Source: Arthrinium phaeospermum
Lineage: Eukaryota; Ascomycota; Sordariomycetes; Amphisphaeriales; Apiosporaceae
Direction: 5' to 3'
NCBI GenBank assembly: GCA_006503535.1
Contig: QYRS01000009.1
Span: 2,790,001-2,854,000, forward strand
Length of the DNA: 64,000 nucleotides
Below the pieces are notes generated by a model, which saw only the letters and a program-made list of their open reading frames with translations, made no database searches and was not told the DNA's origin. Positions 34,373 to 46,850 of the stretch are shown one piece after another. Both the position numbers and the translations under genes were made by a program. Each line of letters starts with the position of its first letter. Within the stretch, counting starts at the first letter, position 1.

Positions 34373-36303
34373 CAGGCAGTAACAGTGGCGTGCGACGGAG
34401 GACGAAAATACCAGGCGTTAGCGATGCCCAGATAGAGTAAGTAGTTAGACAGCTGGTGGTGGCTGAGAAAACATGCTGACAAGAAACAGCCACGGAAGCT
34501 TTCTGGATCAGATATAGATAAGCACAGTAATACAGGACCAAAGACAGCTCACACCCTGCATTGTTTCAAGCAACGTCGGTAGTTGCTGTTGTTGCGAGGT
34601 ACATCCCGTCCGCTGGCTGCTCACTTGCATGGACGTTCCCTCTAAGTCCGTCACTCTGCCAAGCTGGGCTCGGTAAGCAACAAATCAGCCAGCCAGTCCC
34701 AACGGTCAGTGTCAGCAAGCGGGGGGTGGTGGGTGGGTGGCAGAAAAAGATGAAACGAAACAAGTAAGCGGCTGGCTGGGCTGGGCTCCTGGGCTGGGAA
34801 AAACTGTGGCTGCCCGTTGGGTGGTAAGCATGGCATGATATTTCTGGAGACCCTGACACACCGGCACGGCACGGCATTAACACACCCCAAACTTGGCCTA
34901 CCTGGAAGCGAGCGAGCAATCGATTCGCGAGTCGCCAAAAGCCACTACTCTTGTTTTCTTTTTGGGGGGAAGGAACCGTTTGATGGTGGTTGACGTGGAA
35001 GAACGAACACCAAGCCACATACATGATTGGGAAAATGGTGGTCTGTTATTATGGTAAATACATTATGCCATGTCCGAATGTCCAACATTAGCTAGCTGTA
35101 CATCCCGGGCAAATTAGTTAGTAGTGATGCTCTCCCTCTACCTCACTCGCTCCTCGGTGAGTCGAGGGGCCAATTATCCTTCCCAATTGATAGAAAGATT
35201 TCCCCCTCACAGGCATCATGCCAGCCACAACTTGCAATGCCCATGGGCCCCCCGTCCCCTTCCAGAACACCTTGGCTTGTTTCAAAGACGGCGACTGTGA
35301 CTGAAGATCTGGATGTGGTTTCTTCTTCTTCTTCTTTGGGTTTTGTTCGCTGAAGAGTGGTTTTTTGTGACCAAGTAGTAGCAGTAGTAGCAATCAATCG
35401 CACACACACACGCCCCGCGGCTCCTCCCGGTTCCTCCAACCACCGACGACAGCAACAACAACAACAACAAAAGACGCTTTCGCTAAATCGATTCCTGGGT
35501 ATCTTTGAAAGTTCTGCCGTTCGAATTGCCTTGCCTCCTCCCCTGTCTACCCATTGGAAACTGGTTGCCCCCCGGTCCGTTTGCCCCATCATTGAACAAA
35601 ATGCAAGTATATGCCAAGAAGTATGTATAGATAGTGGAATTCCTCCTCCCCGCCCAATGCGTCGCTGCGTCACCCTCATCCCGCGTAATGACAAGGAGAA
35701 AAGGTATATATAGATAGAAATCGGGGGTATTATTGAACATTGATCGTGATATGAGTAAGAGGGGGGTATGGTGTGGTTGGTGTCGTGTCATGGGTATGGA
35801 TTGTGGTATGTAAATGTATAGGTATTACAGCGTGTATTGTGCGGTCCAAACATGATTGGTGACGGGTGAGTGAAAGCAAAAAAAGGGGAAGTATCGTGAA
35901 CAGGACTGAAGTCCCACGTAATCTATCGTCGTCGTCAGGGTAAAAGAAAAGGTGTCAAAACATTGCAGAACCCCCCTTTTCGTAGGGTTCTCTTGGTATC
36001 TCTAATTCAAAGGATAAAGTCGCGCGCCGCCGCCCTCGCAAACTTGTAGAACCGCCCCCAATTGGAAAATCCCCCCCTTTGAAAACGTCGTCGTCGTCGT
36101 GCAGCCCGAGAGCAGAATTGTAAAAGCATTTGGAAAGAGCCGGCCTCGCCAAATTGGCTTTCGGGCCACCAACGGTTGAGTAATTGGACTATTATGTCCG
36201 CCGCATCTTGCGCTGGGTCATCGTCGGAGGCAGAAAGAGAACCGGGGCATCCGATGAGCCCCACTTCCATCGCTGTTGTCCCTCCTGGTCTCGCTATCGA
36301 TCA

Positions 36304-37773
36304 TCACCGGAGTCCATGCGCCGATTGAAGGGCGCTGGGTCCCGGAAGCTGGATTCCCTGGGACTGATGCTGGTGCTGCTGGAGCTGTTGTGGGTAGATG
36401 GTGTCCCCGGACCCAGGGGCCGAAACCCCTGGCGGAGACGCTGATTGCTATAAGTCCTCGCCCTCGCCCTCCAGAGGACTGCCACCACCGCCGCCCATGA
36501 GCTGGTCAACCCGTTCTCGGCACGCGACGGGCGTGAACCCGGTGCCGACCTTGTTCGCGATGATGCGCCACTTCTCGCTCTCGTAGTCTGCCAGAGCGGT
36601 TCGAAGCTTTTGGTCCTACAGGGCGTGTTAGATTAGAAAAGAAGGGAAAGCAAGAGTATTAAACTTACTGTTTCGTCCGTCCATTGCGTCGTTTTGGCCT
36701 TGAGTTTGGTGCAATAACGGACTTGCAGGGTTCCAGAGGATCTTCCGGGGAAGAAGTCGGCGATTTGTTTCCACGTGAGGTTCTTGTTCTCCTTCAGGTC
36801 GATCAGGAGCTGGTCGTCTTCGGGCGTAAACTTGAGCTTGGGGCCCCGCGGCCTGGGAGCCGGCGCCGGCATGCCCACCTGGCCCACCACGCTAGGGGCA
36901 CCTCCCCCGCCACTCGACAAGGCTCCGTCGCCGCCGTCTCGTCTCATCATCTTCGTAGGCGGGCCTTGGTCTGGTAGGCGGTGGTGGTGGTGTGTGGGCG
37001 GCGCACCGGGCGGCGGGGGTGCGTGCGTGTAGGCGCTGCCCATGGGGGTCTGCTGCATCGATTCCAGGTCGCTCTGGTCCAGATCCGTGAGTCCGGACAC
37101 GGTCAGGTCGAGGTCGTCGGGCCTGCTGCGTTTGGACCCGGCACTCTGCGGTTGCGTCGGCGTCATGGAGGGGTAGAGCGGTAAGCCGTGGGTCGGCCCA
37201 GGGGCGCCATAGTGTGAAGGTCCCGGGTGGCCCATATGCCTGGACCCGGGAAGGCCGCCGAGATGGGACGGGTCCATCAGTATCTGGTGCTGGTGCGGCG
37301 TCGTGGCATGGTGTTGAGACATGGTGTGGTGGGTGTGCGGCGGGGTCTGCTCATGAAGACTGGACGGCCCGGAGTGCTGGAGCGGATTCCCTCGGTGGTG
37401 GTGGGTGTCGTATGCGTGTTGAGACTGGCTCTGCTGCTGCTGCTGTTGTTGCTGTTGCTGCTGCTGATGCTGCTCGCCCGCATGTGTATCCTGTGGAGAG
37501 TAACCGACATTGTAGTCCGGTCCGACTCGGTAGTTGCCCGCCAGCGTGTCTCCGATACATGGGTTCCGCCAGAGCGAACCGCTCTGGACGGTCGCCGGGC
37601 TCTGAATGGAAAGAATTTGGTGGACTTGAGCCCCTCGGGGCTGCTGTTGGGGAGATAGTTGGGGGGTGGGAGGACCTTTGTCGCGTGAGGTAAAAATGGT
37701 GCCCGTTTTGCCTGGTCGTCGGGGAGGTATGCGTTGGCGGCGGGGCTTCTGCTTGCCCACAAGCCCGGTACAT
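36304..37773 (-). CDS. Two-repeat Myb/SANT-like DNA-binding protein with possible stop-codon readthrough
   Basis: Exons 36669 to about 37760 and 36448-36616 (intron gtaagt..ctgtag, 52 bp). The N-terminal two thirds are Gln/His/Pro-rich, with a Gln run at about 37431-37463. The Myb module begins 'KLKFTPEDDQLLIDLKENKN', continues 'LTWKQIADFFPGRSSGTLQV' and a second SANT-like repeat 'YESEKWRIIANKVGTGFTPV' before 'ACRERVDQL', with the spaced Trp residues of Myb helices. Likely a nuclear transcription factor. The start is unsettled: the frame opens through a GTG at 37760, while an ATG at 37773 lies in another frame and would need a missing base. The coding frame stops at TAG 36448-36450 but remains open for 47 codons, Gln/Pro-rich like the rest, to tandem TGA codons at 36301-36306. 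Confidence 0.82.
36442..36450 (-). promoter_or_regulatory. Candidate readthrough stop TAG-CAATCA
   Basis: The stop codon TAG of the Myb-like frame is followed by CAATCA, an exact fit to CARYYA, the established readthrough-promoting context of the TMV type. Downstream the same frame is open for 47 codons. Function is inferred. Confidence 0.45.
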
Positions 37774-39607
37774 GTGTTGTTGGTGGTACCACGGCAGCCA
37801 GTCCAGAGTCCGGGTGTGCGAGATGCAGGCTGATGTGGGATTCGGCCGTCGTAAGTAGTTGGTCGGTTTTCCAGCTAAGGAAGTAAGCAAGCCCAGCAGC
37901 AAAGCAAGCAGGCTTAACTCGTCGAGTAGCGGTCGATTAATAGAGGGTTCGGGCAAGGGAGTAACAAGTCAGATCCAGAGCAACTCTTGCCACCTCTGAA
38001 CATCCAGTTGCCACCGTAGTAATAGCAGGAGTGGAAGTAGTCGTCGTCCTCGGCCGATGTAAACAAAAAACTTGTTTGTCCTCCTTCGAGTTCTCTTAAC
38101 TGCTTCTAATATATGGTGACAGACAAAGTGAGTCGGGACACAGAATAAGCAAGAGCGGGCGACGACTGCATTATATCGTCTGATGTTGTTCCTTATCGTT
38201 CTTCATCCGGGACAGGGACCAGCTTAGGACGTGACAGGCGGGTACCTTAATACTGGTTTCTCTTTTCGACCAGATAGTTAAAGCAGCTTAATGATTCCCC
38301 ATGTGCGACGGACAGGTATCGTTCCTGAGCAAGAGTGGAGAAATGGTCACCTAGCTCAGAGATGACGGTAGCATAATTTGAAAATCTTATGCTGAAGGGC
38401 TGCTCTCTGCTTATAGAAACGGTACCCTGCCGGGGGTTGGTGGTGATGATGCAACTAGGACCAACCGGCTCAACGTCCACAGCCAGGCAGGCCCCAAGCA
38501 CAAGACAGTACGTACAAGACTCGAACCCGCAGGGCCCTGAATACAGGACAGTACCGTAAAAAATCTATCGACGACACGGGCACAACCCTGGCCCACTTGG
38601 AGCCCGAACGAGGTACCTCTCGGGGAGAAAAGCGCAGAGGACGATACATGGGAGGGTAGCCGAATGGAGAAATAGCGAGTGAAACAAGCCCTGCCATGCA
38701 GTTGGGCAGAGAGCATGAGAAGCGAATCTTCGGCTGCTGGCCTCGCAGCACTCCTACAGCGGCACCCCTGCGCCATCCTTCGGACCAGGGCCACCCAAGT
38801 CGAGGGACAGTGTTGAATCTTGGAGGGTCGCTGGGTCGGGGGGGTCAGGTGCCAGGGCAGGACCTTGTCGTAAGCTGCTGGAAGTAGAAAGTACAACGGC
38901 TATGGAGCAGTGGGTGAGCAGGGTGAACTTGTCGCGCTCCGCTTGGAAGGGGGGGTTATAATGCAACCGGGGTGGGTTATACCAAGGAAATAAAGAATCG
39001 CGATCCTGACACGCCATAGGGCGAGGCGGGTCTGCTAAGCTTGGTAATGGAGCAGCCACAGCGACTTGCCCCTTGCCCGATTGCCGACGAGAGAACATGG
39101 GCACTTGCCACTAAAGGGGGGATCTCTTAGCCACAGTTAGCACAGGCTGACGACTGGTCTGGCGCGCTGGCAACCTTGTTGGGATACATGGCAGGCGAAA
39201 AGAGACTGGTACTCGAACCACAATTCCACAGCCGCCGTTGAAACGGGCGTGGGGCGAGGCTGGACTCAAACAAGGAGAGGACGGCAAAGCCAGCGCAGAG
39301 TATCACCAGTCTCGAATGGTGACATCGCGTGGCGGCAGCAAGTGATGACAACCTCATTTGTCATGTCATTAACCGACCAAGTTGGGGGGTGATGCAGAGG
39401 AGAATGGCGGCGGTCGTGGTACCGCACGCAAATGGATGGGCTGGGCTGGGGGAGCAAGCAGGTCGAAACCGCGCCGGTAGTACCTGGTGGTGGGTGCGAA
39501 TGGCACCCGGGATGAGAGATGAGGCTGATGACGGGCCTCGACTTGTACCTGCTTTTCGCAGTTCAATTCCTGACGTGCTTTGGTCCCCCACATGAAGAAA
39601 AAGGGAC

Positions 39608-39709
39608 GGACGGCGTGAGGATAGGAATTGAAGTCAGGACTTTCCAGATGCAGTAAGTATCCACGGCCTTTTTTGGAGTTGTGCTCGGCAGCTCAACCAA
39701 TTGACGTCC
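39608..39709 (-). other. tRNA-like, Pol III-type element (degenerate)
   Basis: On the minus strand a seven-base end GGACGTC pairs at six of seven positions with a distal GCCGTCC, a TTGG/CCGA D-stem encloses TTGAGCTG, and an A-box-like TGGTTGAGCTG fits the consensus at 10 of 11 positions. A B-box-like ACTTCAATTCC and a T5 run at 39598-39602 follow. The T-arm and anticodon stem do not pair, so it is not a functional tRNA by eye. A decayed tRNA or tRNA-derived SINE is possible. Confidence 0.25.
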
Positions 39710-41421
39710 TGGTGGTCACGTTGACTGCTGCACGGATGTACCTAGAATAGAAGCGGAAAATGCTGCGAGGTGGATATTGATTGTATTGATATTCCAGTGC
39801 GCGCGTACATGGTACTGTGCAGACAGATGTGTAAGTAGGTTGGCAACGGCGGATAGTGCGCGCAGAATTAACGGAGACTTGGTCAGGCGTGGTCAACAAC
39901 GGTCCTTGCTTTTTTCTTTGCGCGAGCTCATCACTCCCATCCCAATATCGTGGAATCAATGCATGCACAGGGAGGGGAGCTGGAAGGGCGGCAACGCAGG
40001 CAGAGAGGTGTCAAGAGGTGCCGGCTGGCGTGAGAGGGGCCCGGGCATTAAAGTGCCATGGATACGCATGAACGAAACGCGTTTCAACATACCCTCGTAA
40101 TTAAAAGCAGTGTTATGCGTGCCCTCAGCTTCTGGAATGAAGGAGATTGCTTCTAGCGCCGACATGGGTTCGCTGCCAAACGGGGACGACGGCCGTGCAT
40201 AATAAAGTGAGAAAGCGATTGGCAATTGTCAAAAATAGGATCTGGTTGGACCCTTTCGAAGGCTGAGAGATGAGCGCGGCGGTGATGATGGCATTGTATG
40301 CAGGAGGTAGGGAGGAGAGATGCGAGAGGGAGGGCCCGAGAGAGATGCAGCAGTGGGGATGGCCAATCTTCGAATGCAGCAAGTCCGAACGGATAAGTCC
40401 GACCAAAACGCAGGTACGAGCGACACCAGATCCCAAAATGGACATTTCCCCAGATTCAGATTGGACGATATCGGTCGCTAACACGATACCTATGATGCAC
40501 ATGACCATTTACACCGTAGTATCGCAAACAAGACGCCGAACAGGCAAAGGGTTATCAACTACTGGCTGGCTTCTTAGCTTGTTGGCTTCTTCTCGAGTAC
40601 TAGTGGCAGGGGTGAACAGAAGCCACTTGATCTAGGTAGCTCAATCGTCACTGCTAAGCACGTAAGTTGAGCAGGGAATCCCGACCCAAAAATAGAAACT
40701 AATTCCATCTGGGGATTATTTTCGTCTTGACATCAAGCTGGGCAGGTGAGATCGTATGTCAGTGTTGGGTATCCCAGCACTGGAACAAGCTGCCGAATAT
40801 GCCAACAACTTCCAGGCAATGCAGCAGCAGTACTGGGTTGGGTTAGAGGGGTGGGTTGTATGCAGCTGAGAAGCATCGCTCAACCCATTTCCTTTTTCCG
40901 TGTGTGCGCCGGCCTATTCTTTTTCTTCTAGAAGCATGAACCCCTCATCTTAGCCTGTCCGGTATCCGGTTATCTGGAAAGGGCCCGGTCGGACCTGCAG
41001 GATACATTGATTAATTGGATTTCTGATACGAGTCGTCTGCTATTGATGGATGTTCGTCCCAACTACCTCTCCCGATCTACTTGCTGGTTTGACAGGTTGT
41101 CAGTTGTCAGTGACTAGCTTTTAAACCGAACGTGATATCAAATGCAATAATATATATGCCCGGCAATTCATATTAGCCAGAGACGTTGCTGATGTTGTAT
41201 TATAGGCATTGTTATATGTCCAACCTATTAAGAAACGGCTACACCCATGACCCTGGACGTCCATCATACCTTGATTTGATATTGCCTTCGAGTAGCTGTT
41301 CGTGGGGTAGAGGTTCCTGTTTGTTCCGCGCCCAGGATACCCAGGTTGGATCATCAACACCATTAATGCATCGTACTTACCCGCGTGCGCTACGGGGAGA
41401 GCTCCATGGGTTGAAGATTAG

Positions 41422-41712
41422 CTAGTCAAGCGCTATGAGGAAGTAGAGATGATAGATGGCCCGTCCATAGGTTCGCATGTGTTCGTGCTGATGCTTTGGT
41501 TGATGCACTAGGTGGCTTCTTGTATCGGCCGCATTGTGATCTCCGGCTTCCCTTGGAATCAATGCCAACGGCTTTTCAGCCTCTGCTTGGCCCGCCACGA
41601 TTCTCGACCAAAGCCCAGGTGTCTGATCAGCGCTTCCGGGTTTTGTCAGGTATCCCGCGCTGACAGCAACAAAAAAGCAAGCAAACAGTGGGCGGCTGAA
41701 AAGCAGAGACAT
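41422..41712 (-). CDS. Candidate small secreted protein, weak
   Basis: A 96-codon frame with a true ATG at 41712. It starts 'MSLLFSRPLFACFFVAVSAG', a plausible signal peptide, then continues as an unremarkable hydrophilic segment with no cysteine pattern or known motif. Single exon, no supporting context. Confidence 0.15.
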   Translation of the reverse strand: MSLLFSRPLFACFFVAVSAGYLTKPGSADQTPGLWSRIVAGQAEAEKPLALIPREAGDHNAADTRSHLVHQPKHQHEHMRTYGRAIYHLYFLIALD

Positions 41713-44700
41713 GCCAGTATCATCATCTCCCACCTTGAATTATCTATGATGCAGGCACGCATACCCACTTGCATTTCTCTACACACCACCATATCTGCAA
41801 TGCTTCTCGGGTGATTTCAAAGCTGCTTGTCATGCGTGCATATACACCCACACCCACAGACTCATATCCACTTGCTCAAGCAAGCACTTACAGGAAAAGA
41901 GTACCCGGTTCCTTTGAACAGAGACCTGAGGAAGCAGAACCACCATCGCGGGGACTTGGCGCTTGGCCGCAGTGCTTCAAAGATGCAAACCTGGTGACTC
42001 GGCGACGAAGTCGAAACCTATCTTGGCCATACAAATGTAACCTCGTAAAGATGCTTCAGGAAGGCGTCGCGACGAACACGATGAGCACACCTTTCTGACA
42101 CGAATCCATCCCATCGGCATAGGTATACGAACAGAAAAAGAGAGACGACAAGGCCAAGGCCGGTGTGGGACCACCGATCTGGAGACTGACATGGCCAAGC
42201 CACCTCCAGGGCCCCCCAATTTGGCAAAGAGTGGCAGATGGGACCTTGCAGCACCTTGGAAAAAAGTCAATCTCAGGGCCGACCAGGAAGCCTGCCTACC
42301 CGAACTACCCTGCTCAATAATGCGCATCATACCATCCGGATGGGTTTCTGCAAGGCACCGTCTCAAGAAGGGGGCCCTACGGAGCTGGCTGCGGCTGGAA
42401 ACGGACCAGTAGTCAGCCAGAGAAGGACGAAAAAGAAGATTCCAAATAGCGGCCCCCGGTTTAGAGCCCTGGTGAAGATCTCCGCTGCCAATGATGTTTA
42501 TTTGGAAAGACTTTGGTTGAGCCTGGGGCCTGGCCTGACTTTGAGGCAGAGAGGAGTGACTGCGGTAGAATGGGCGGAACCGAACCTGGTCCGGCAGCTG
42601 CTCGACCCGAGTCGACGTGACTGACAGTGACCCCATTTTCCATCGCGTTGGCCGTGCATCCATCCATCCCAGGTGTTCTCAGCCGCCTTCGAGTTGCAGT
42701 TGCAGCAAGCAACCAGCAGGCCGGTAAATCATTCCTCTCCCTTCTCTGCCCTTCTTCCTTTCTTGCTTCTTGCTTGCTTTCTCGTTCTCGTCCCCCCACA
42801 GAAATGAGGGCATGGACGCAGCAATGCGGATTTCAATAGTGTCGCCAATCCTTCCGTTTACAGAGAGGCTCCCGCGCGGGCACGTACTGCAAGTAGGTAG
42901 GCAAGGCAGGCGCGGGGCGCGTGGTTGGCAGTCGCATGAATGCATAAAGTGAAGCAATTTACACTTTTTCCCAGATGGGATCTAAGTTGGCTAGGGCTTC
43001 CCACTCTTTCTCGGCGACGCCAGTTGATCTGCTATTTTTCTCCCAACGGCGCGGGCCCAAGCTCCCTCTTAGCGCTCTCTGCTCTCTCTTTGTCGCTGTC
43101 TCCCCCACAGTTGACTCAATATGTACATGCCGGAAATCTTGATAGAATAGCACTGAGACCAAGATCATACTGAGCAGTTGGTACGACGCCAGACGCACCG
43201 TACCGGGTCTGAACAATCAATTGTACCACGTACTCCCACCGGCCAATATTCATCCCAACTAGGCTGCAGTCCCGACGAGCTGGATGGTGCTAATTTGCAA
43301 TGCCCGTCATTGCATCAGCTGTCCGACCTTTCATGTCATTGTTACAGGCCAGTGCTAAACAAGTGCTCTCGGGTCCTTCCGTCCAGTCCCGCCGGTCAAG
43401 CCGGATGATGGATTCATGGGTTATCTGACAACATGTACTGACCACTACTGACCACGAACGGCATTCGACTTTGCGAAGTGCCCATCAATGCCGACTCGAC
43501 TGGCAATAGGAGAAGCCAGAGTATAGACGTCAAAGCAACCGGTCATTAGCTCTCCGTCTATGCTTTCCTGCCCTTGGACCTCAGCTTGGGCCGTCCATAC
43601 GGGCCGAGTCTAGCATCGCACACTACTGGACAAAACTGCCCAGCTTGCGAGCTCGAGTTCAGGCATCCCCGGCCGAGTGAACACAGGTGGACGGCTTAAC
43701 GGCAACATCTATCCAGCAGGCCTGGTGCGGGTGTGCGGCCCCGATTCTATTCTGCCCGTCAGCCACCGCAGGAGCCACAATATTGCACGTTATCGCCGAG
43801 GACATGGATGGGTTCATTTGGCCAATCTCCATCCCATCCCTCCCCTCGAGTCCCTTGAGTCACTTTAGTCCCTTCAGACCTGCCGAAGCCGTGCAGACGA
43901 CCCTCATACATACACGTACCACTACGTGCTAGTCAATCTTTGATATCCATCACGAACTTGGAAGTTAGTTGATCGGAGCCCAGGAAGTCTAGGTGGCTTT
44001 GAGTCTCCACCACCGCCCGGCTGGGTCGATCAGCAGCAGGACCCGGCCCCCTGCAGCTGCTCCTTCGTTCCAGCTAATAGGGGATTTTCTCGAGGAGGGT
44101 TACATTCCCTCGAGAACACCACGGCCACCACCCCCAATGGTAAATCTCGGGCTAATCTTGGCTGAAGGGAGGGATGATGCTGTGCGACCAGAATGCTACG
44201 GCAGCGCTGCTATGCTAGCTACGCTGGCTGGCCTTTTTTGTTTTGGCCTTGTTCCCCAATACCACCACAACCCTATGCATGACAATTTCCACATTCAAGG
44301 CGACCTGCTGCGACAGCCCTCGACTTCTTGATCTCATGCAAGCATACAGACAAGCGCCGGTCTGATGTCAGCCTGCCTCTGATCTGACTGCTTCTCCCCC
44401 AGCCTTCGAGAAGCGCCGCCGCCATACCGGAGGCATGTTACGTGTACCTGCTTCTCGTCGCATACAGTGACACCGCCAACCGCCTGGTTTTGCAGCAGAG
44501 CGCCATGCCCTTTCCTGCCGACCCTTTCATCTCAGTAAGTGAACATCGTTTGTTTCTGCGGCTTACCATCGATCCAGAAACATGACCCATTGAAGATGTA
44601 TCGACTACTACTACTACTAACACCACCCTGGCGGCGATACTCTCAAATTCTAGACCCCGGGTGGATGTATGTACACACTACATACATACGAGGCATGACG

Positions 44701-46814
44701 ATACCAGCACATCGTCATCAGCCTCACCCAGGCAGCATTAATTCCCTGGTGTCGTATTGATATGACAACCGTTGCTCGACAGGCGATCCCGCGAGCGTCT
44801 TGCCAAAACGGTCGTGGCCATGAACCCATACGGCCTAGCCTGGCAATAGATCTTTTTCCCGAACGGTCATGTTTTGCCGGACCGGGGGTACAAAAACATC
44901 TAAGCGCCTAGATTCTTACTATTGGCCTTATTTGGGGGTCGTTATAGTATAGGCCATCCGTCCGTTGATATACCCGTCCATCGGGCATAAACTCCAGGTC
45001 CTCTCGACATTATTGAGTGCTACTTCACTGAGTATGCGAAGGCCTTCGAGGTAACATCGCGTTCCCTTGGAGGCGCCTTCCGGTCACACCACACGCCCAA
45101 CATGGTCCATTGTCGAAGCAACTATTGCCCGCCGCCGTCCTGACTCAACCGCACATATGGTCCGGGAACCGTACGGCTCCCGCCGGACAATGCATCCCCC
45201 GTCTCGAACCCAGGGCGCGTGCAGGTTCGTCCGAAGGCATAAGGCCAAATCATACCTGAAATCTAGCGGGCAGCCAGCCAGCCAGTATGAAGCATGATGT
45301 TCCTGTTCCTCTGCCTGCTCCCGCTGTCGCATTGTCCGAGGTAACCGCGATGCGGAGGTGACACCAGATGAAGTCCTGTTAACGAAAAACGACATATAGG
45401 GGATGACCGTCCAAGCAGAGCAACGCTGTGAGATTCGCGGGGTGTCCTTCAGGCTCATGCTGCCTGCCCGAATCCTCCACCCCCCAAGGGAACGAACCGA
45501 ACCCGTTCGTCTCATGTAGGGAAGGCATGAACTCACAGTCCTTGATGTTACCGGACCACCACGTCGCGATCCTCTGGACGATGGGCAACGGAGGCCATCG
45601 CCCACGACGGTCACATCGCGCCTGTGGAGATCCGATCGCCGCGGTCACATCATTCACCTAACCGACCCTCCCCAGAGATTTGATGTGATCCCCTAACGAG
45701 CCTAACAGAGGCAGGCCACTTGGTGGACGAAACAGGCTTGTGCCGACCTTTGTTTCGTCTCCCCATCTTGACCGCTCTCTGGGCCATCCATGCCTACCGA
45801 TGTGTTGTTATCAAATCATTATGATGGATCACCCAAGCGCCCGCCCACACCTGCCGGTGCCGAAGTCGTGTCATGTTTCCGTATCAACCAAACTTTTCTT
45901 TGTCATGCGGAGACGGTGTCGTTGTGCTTGAATTTGTTTTTTCTCCTTTCTCTCCCTGCATGGATATGGTAGTTTCTTCATGTCACAAGACGTGTGATAT
46001 TGGCCCCTGGCTCGCCTCGCTTAACGTCCAACTTCACCACCACTTGATTACCTGGTTGCATGACATAGAGCAAGAGCAAAAGAGTAAGAGAGATGCATCA
46101 ACGTACCTACCTGATTCTCAACGCCGAGATTCCCAGCGTTTCGCGGGATCCATACGTAGTATGATTTGTGTCGTGAGGTGCCATTGGCAGGTTCGCTTAT
46201 AGATAGATCAATCTAGCGAGCGAGTGCCGACAGGCAATGCAAGCCCCGGCCGGGTTGCCAATAGGTATAGTTTCAATGCGATTTGCTACCATCTCGTGGA
46301 TCTCTGTTTCCTTTTGCTTGTTTCGGTGCCATGTCCTAGCACACTTTTCACATCCCGTTTTGATGCGAGAGTAAGTAAGGAGACCTAGTCCAACGGCGTG
46401 AGCGTCGCGAGTCAATGTACTGCTGCTACATACTGCTGCTGCTGTTCGGCAGTATGGCATTCGTGGGCGTGTCCGTCCCGCTTCCTTGACCTTGACGAAC
46501 CCACTCAGTAGGTTAGTGCCTTGCTTCTACGCTACTGCCTTTGATGGGGCGGGAGTTGCCGGTTGCCGGTCTTTGGATGTTCTAGAATACTGAGAATGGG
46601 GTCCTTGCGATGCCGGAAAGTCTGCGTGCCGTAGTGAAGTCGTCGTGGTGACTTGGGCGTCCGCACGTTTACAGGCGTATGTGCGTTTCCCTGTTCTCCA
46701 TCTCGTGCTTCCTCACTCTATAATCGCTCGGACAGGTGGCATCTTGAGTGATCTTCACGCTTATTTGCTCGGCCTCGGTGGTTTCTCCCACTTGAGCAGA
46801 GAAAGAGAGAGAGA

Positions 46815-46817
<3 letters not shown>

Positions 46818-46849
<32 letters not shown>
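46818..46849 (+). repeat. 32-base poly-G run
   Basis: An unbroken run of 32 G, preceded by a GA-rich stretch (46801-46817). It is the longest homopolymer in the window. Confidence 0.95.

Positions 46850-46850
<1 letters not shown>

Larger units (their letters stand above)
28545..36303. other. Gene-poor 7.8 kb stretch
   Basis: No recognisable protein, transposon or RNA gene in nearly 8 kb, long for this gene density. Open frames are short or begin without ATG (the longest, about 250 codons at 30476-31237, has no ATG start and a composition unlike protein). The stretch contains GTAT microsatellites, several CCAAT-type elements and CT/AG-rich runs. It lies 3' of the Myb-like gene and 3' of the reductase, so it is a convergent intergenic region. 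Noncoding transcripts or indel-broken genes cannot be excluded by eye. Confidence 0.5.

Noticed and set aside
36294..36509. Separate minus-strand frame beyond the Myb stop (71 codons)
   Set aside because: It is in a different frame from the Myb exon and has no start context; the Gln/Pro-rich in-frame continuation is the better explanation.
38490..38560. tRNA candidate based on a GGTTCGAGTCT B-box on the minus strand
   Set aside because: No matching A-box or complementary acceptor ends at the right distance; the T-stem needs several G-T pairs.
41977..42663. 228-codon minus-strand frame
   Set aside because: Composition is unlike protein, overlapping frames exist on the other strand, and no motif or conserved word was found.
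45195..45240. tRNA candidate based on GGTTCGAGAC on the minus strand
   Set aside because: No T-stem pairing and no A-box upstream.
45084..45657. Overlapping frames of 92 and 176 codons on the minus strand
   Set aside because: No recognisable domain, no clear start or intron signals; left unannotated though worth an RNA check.
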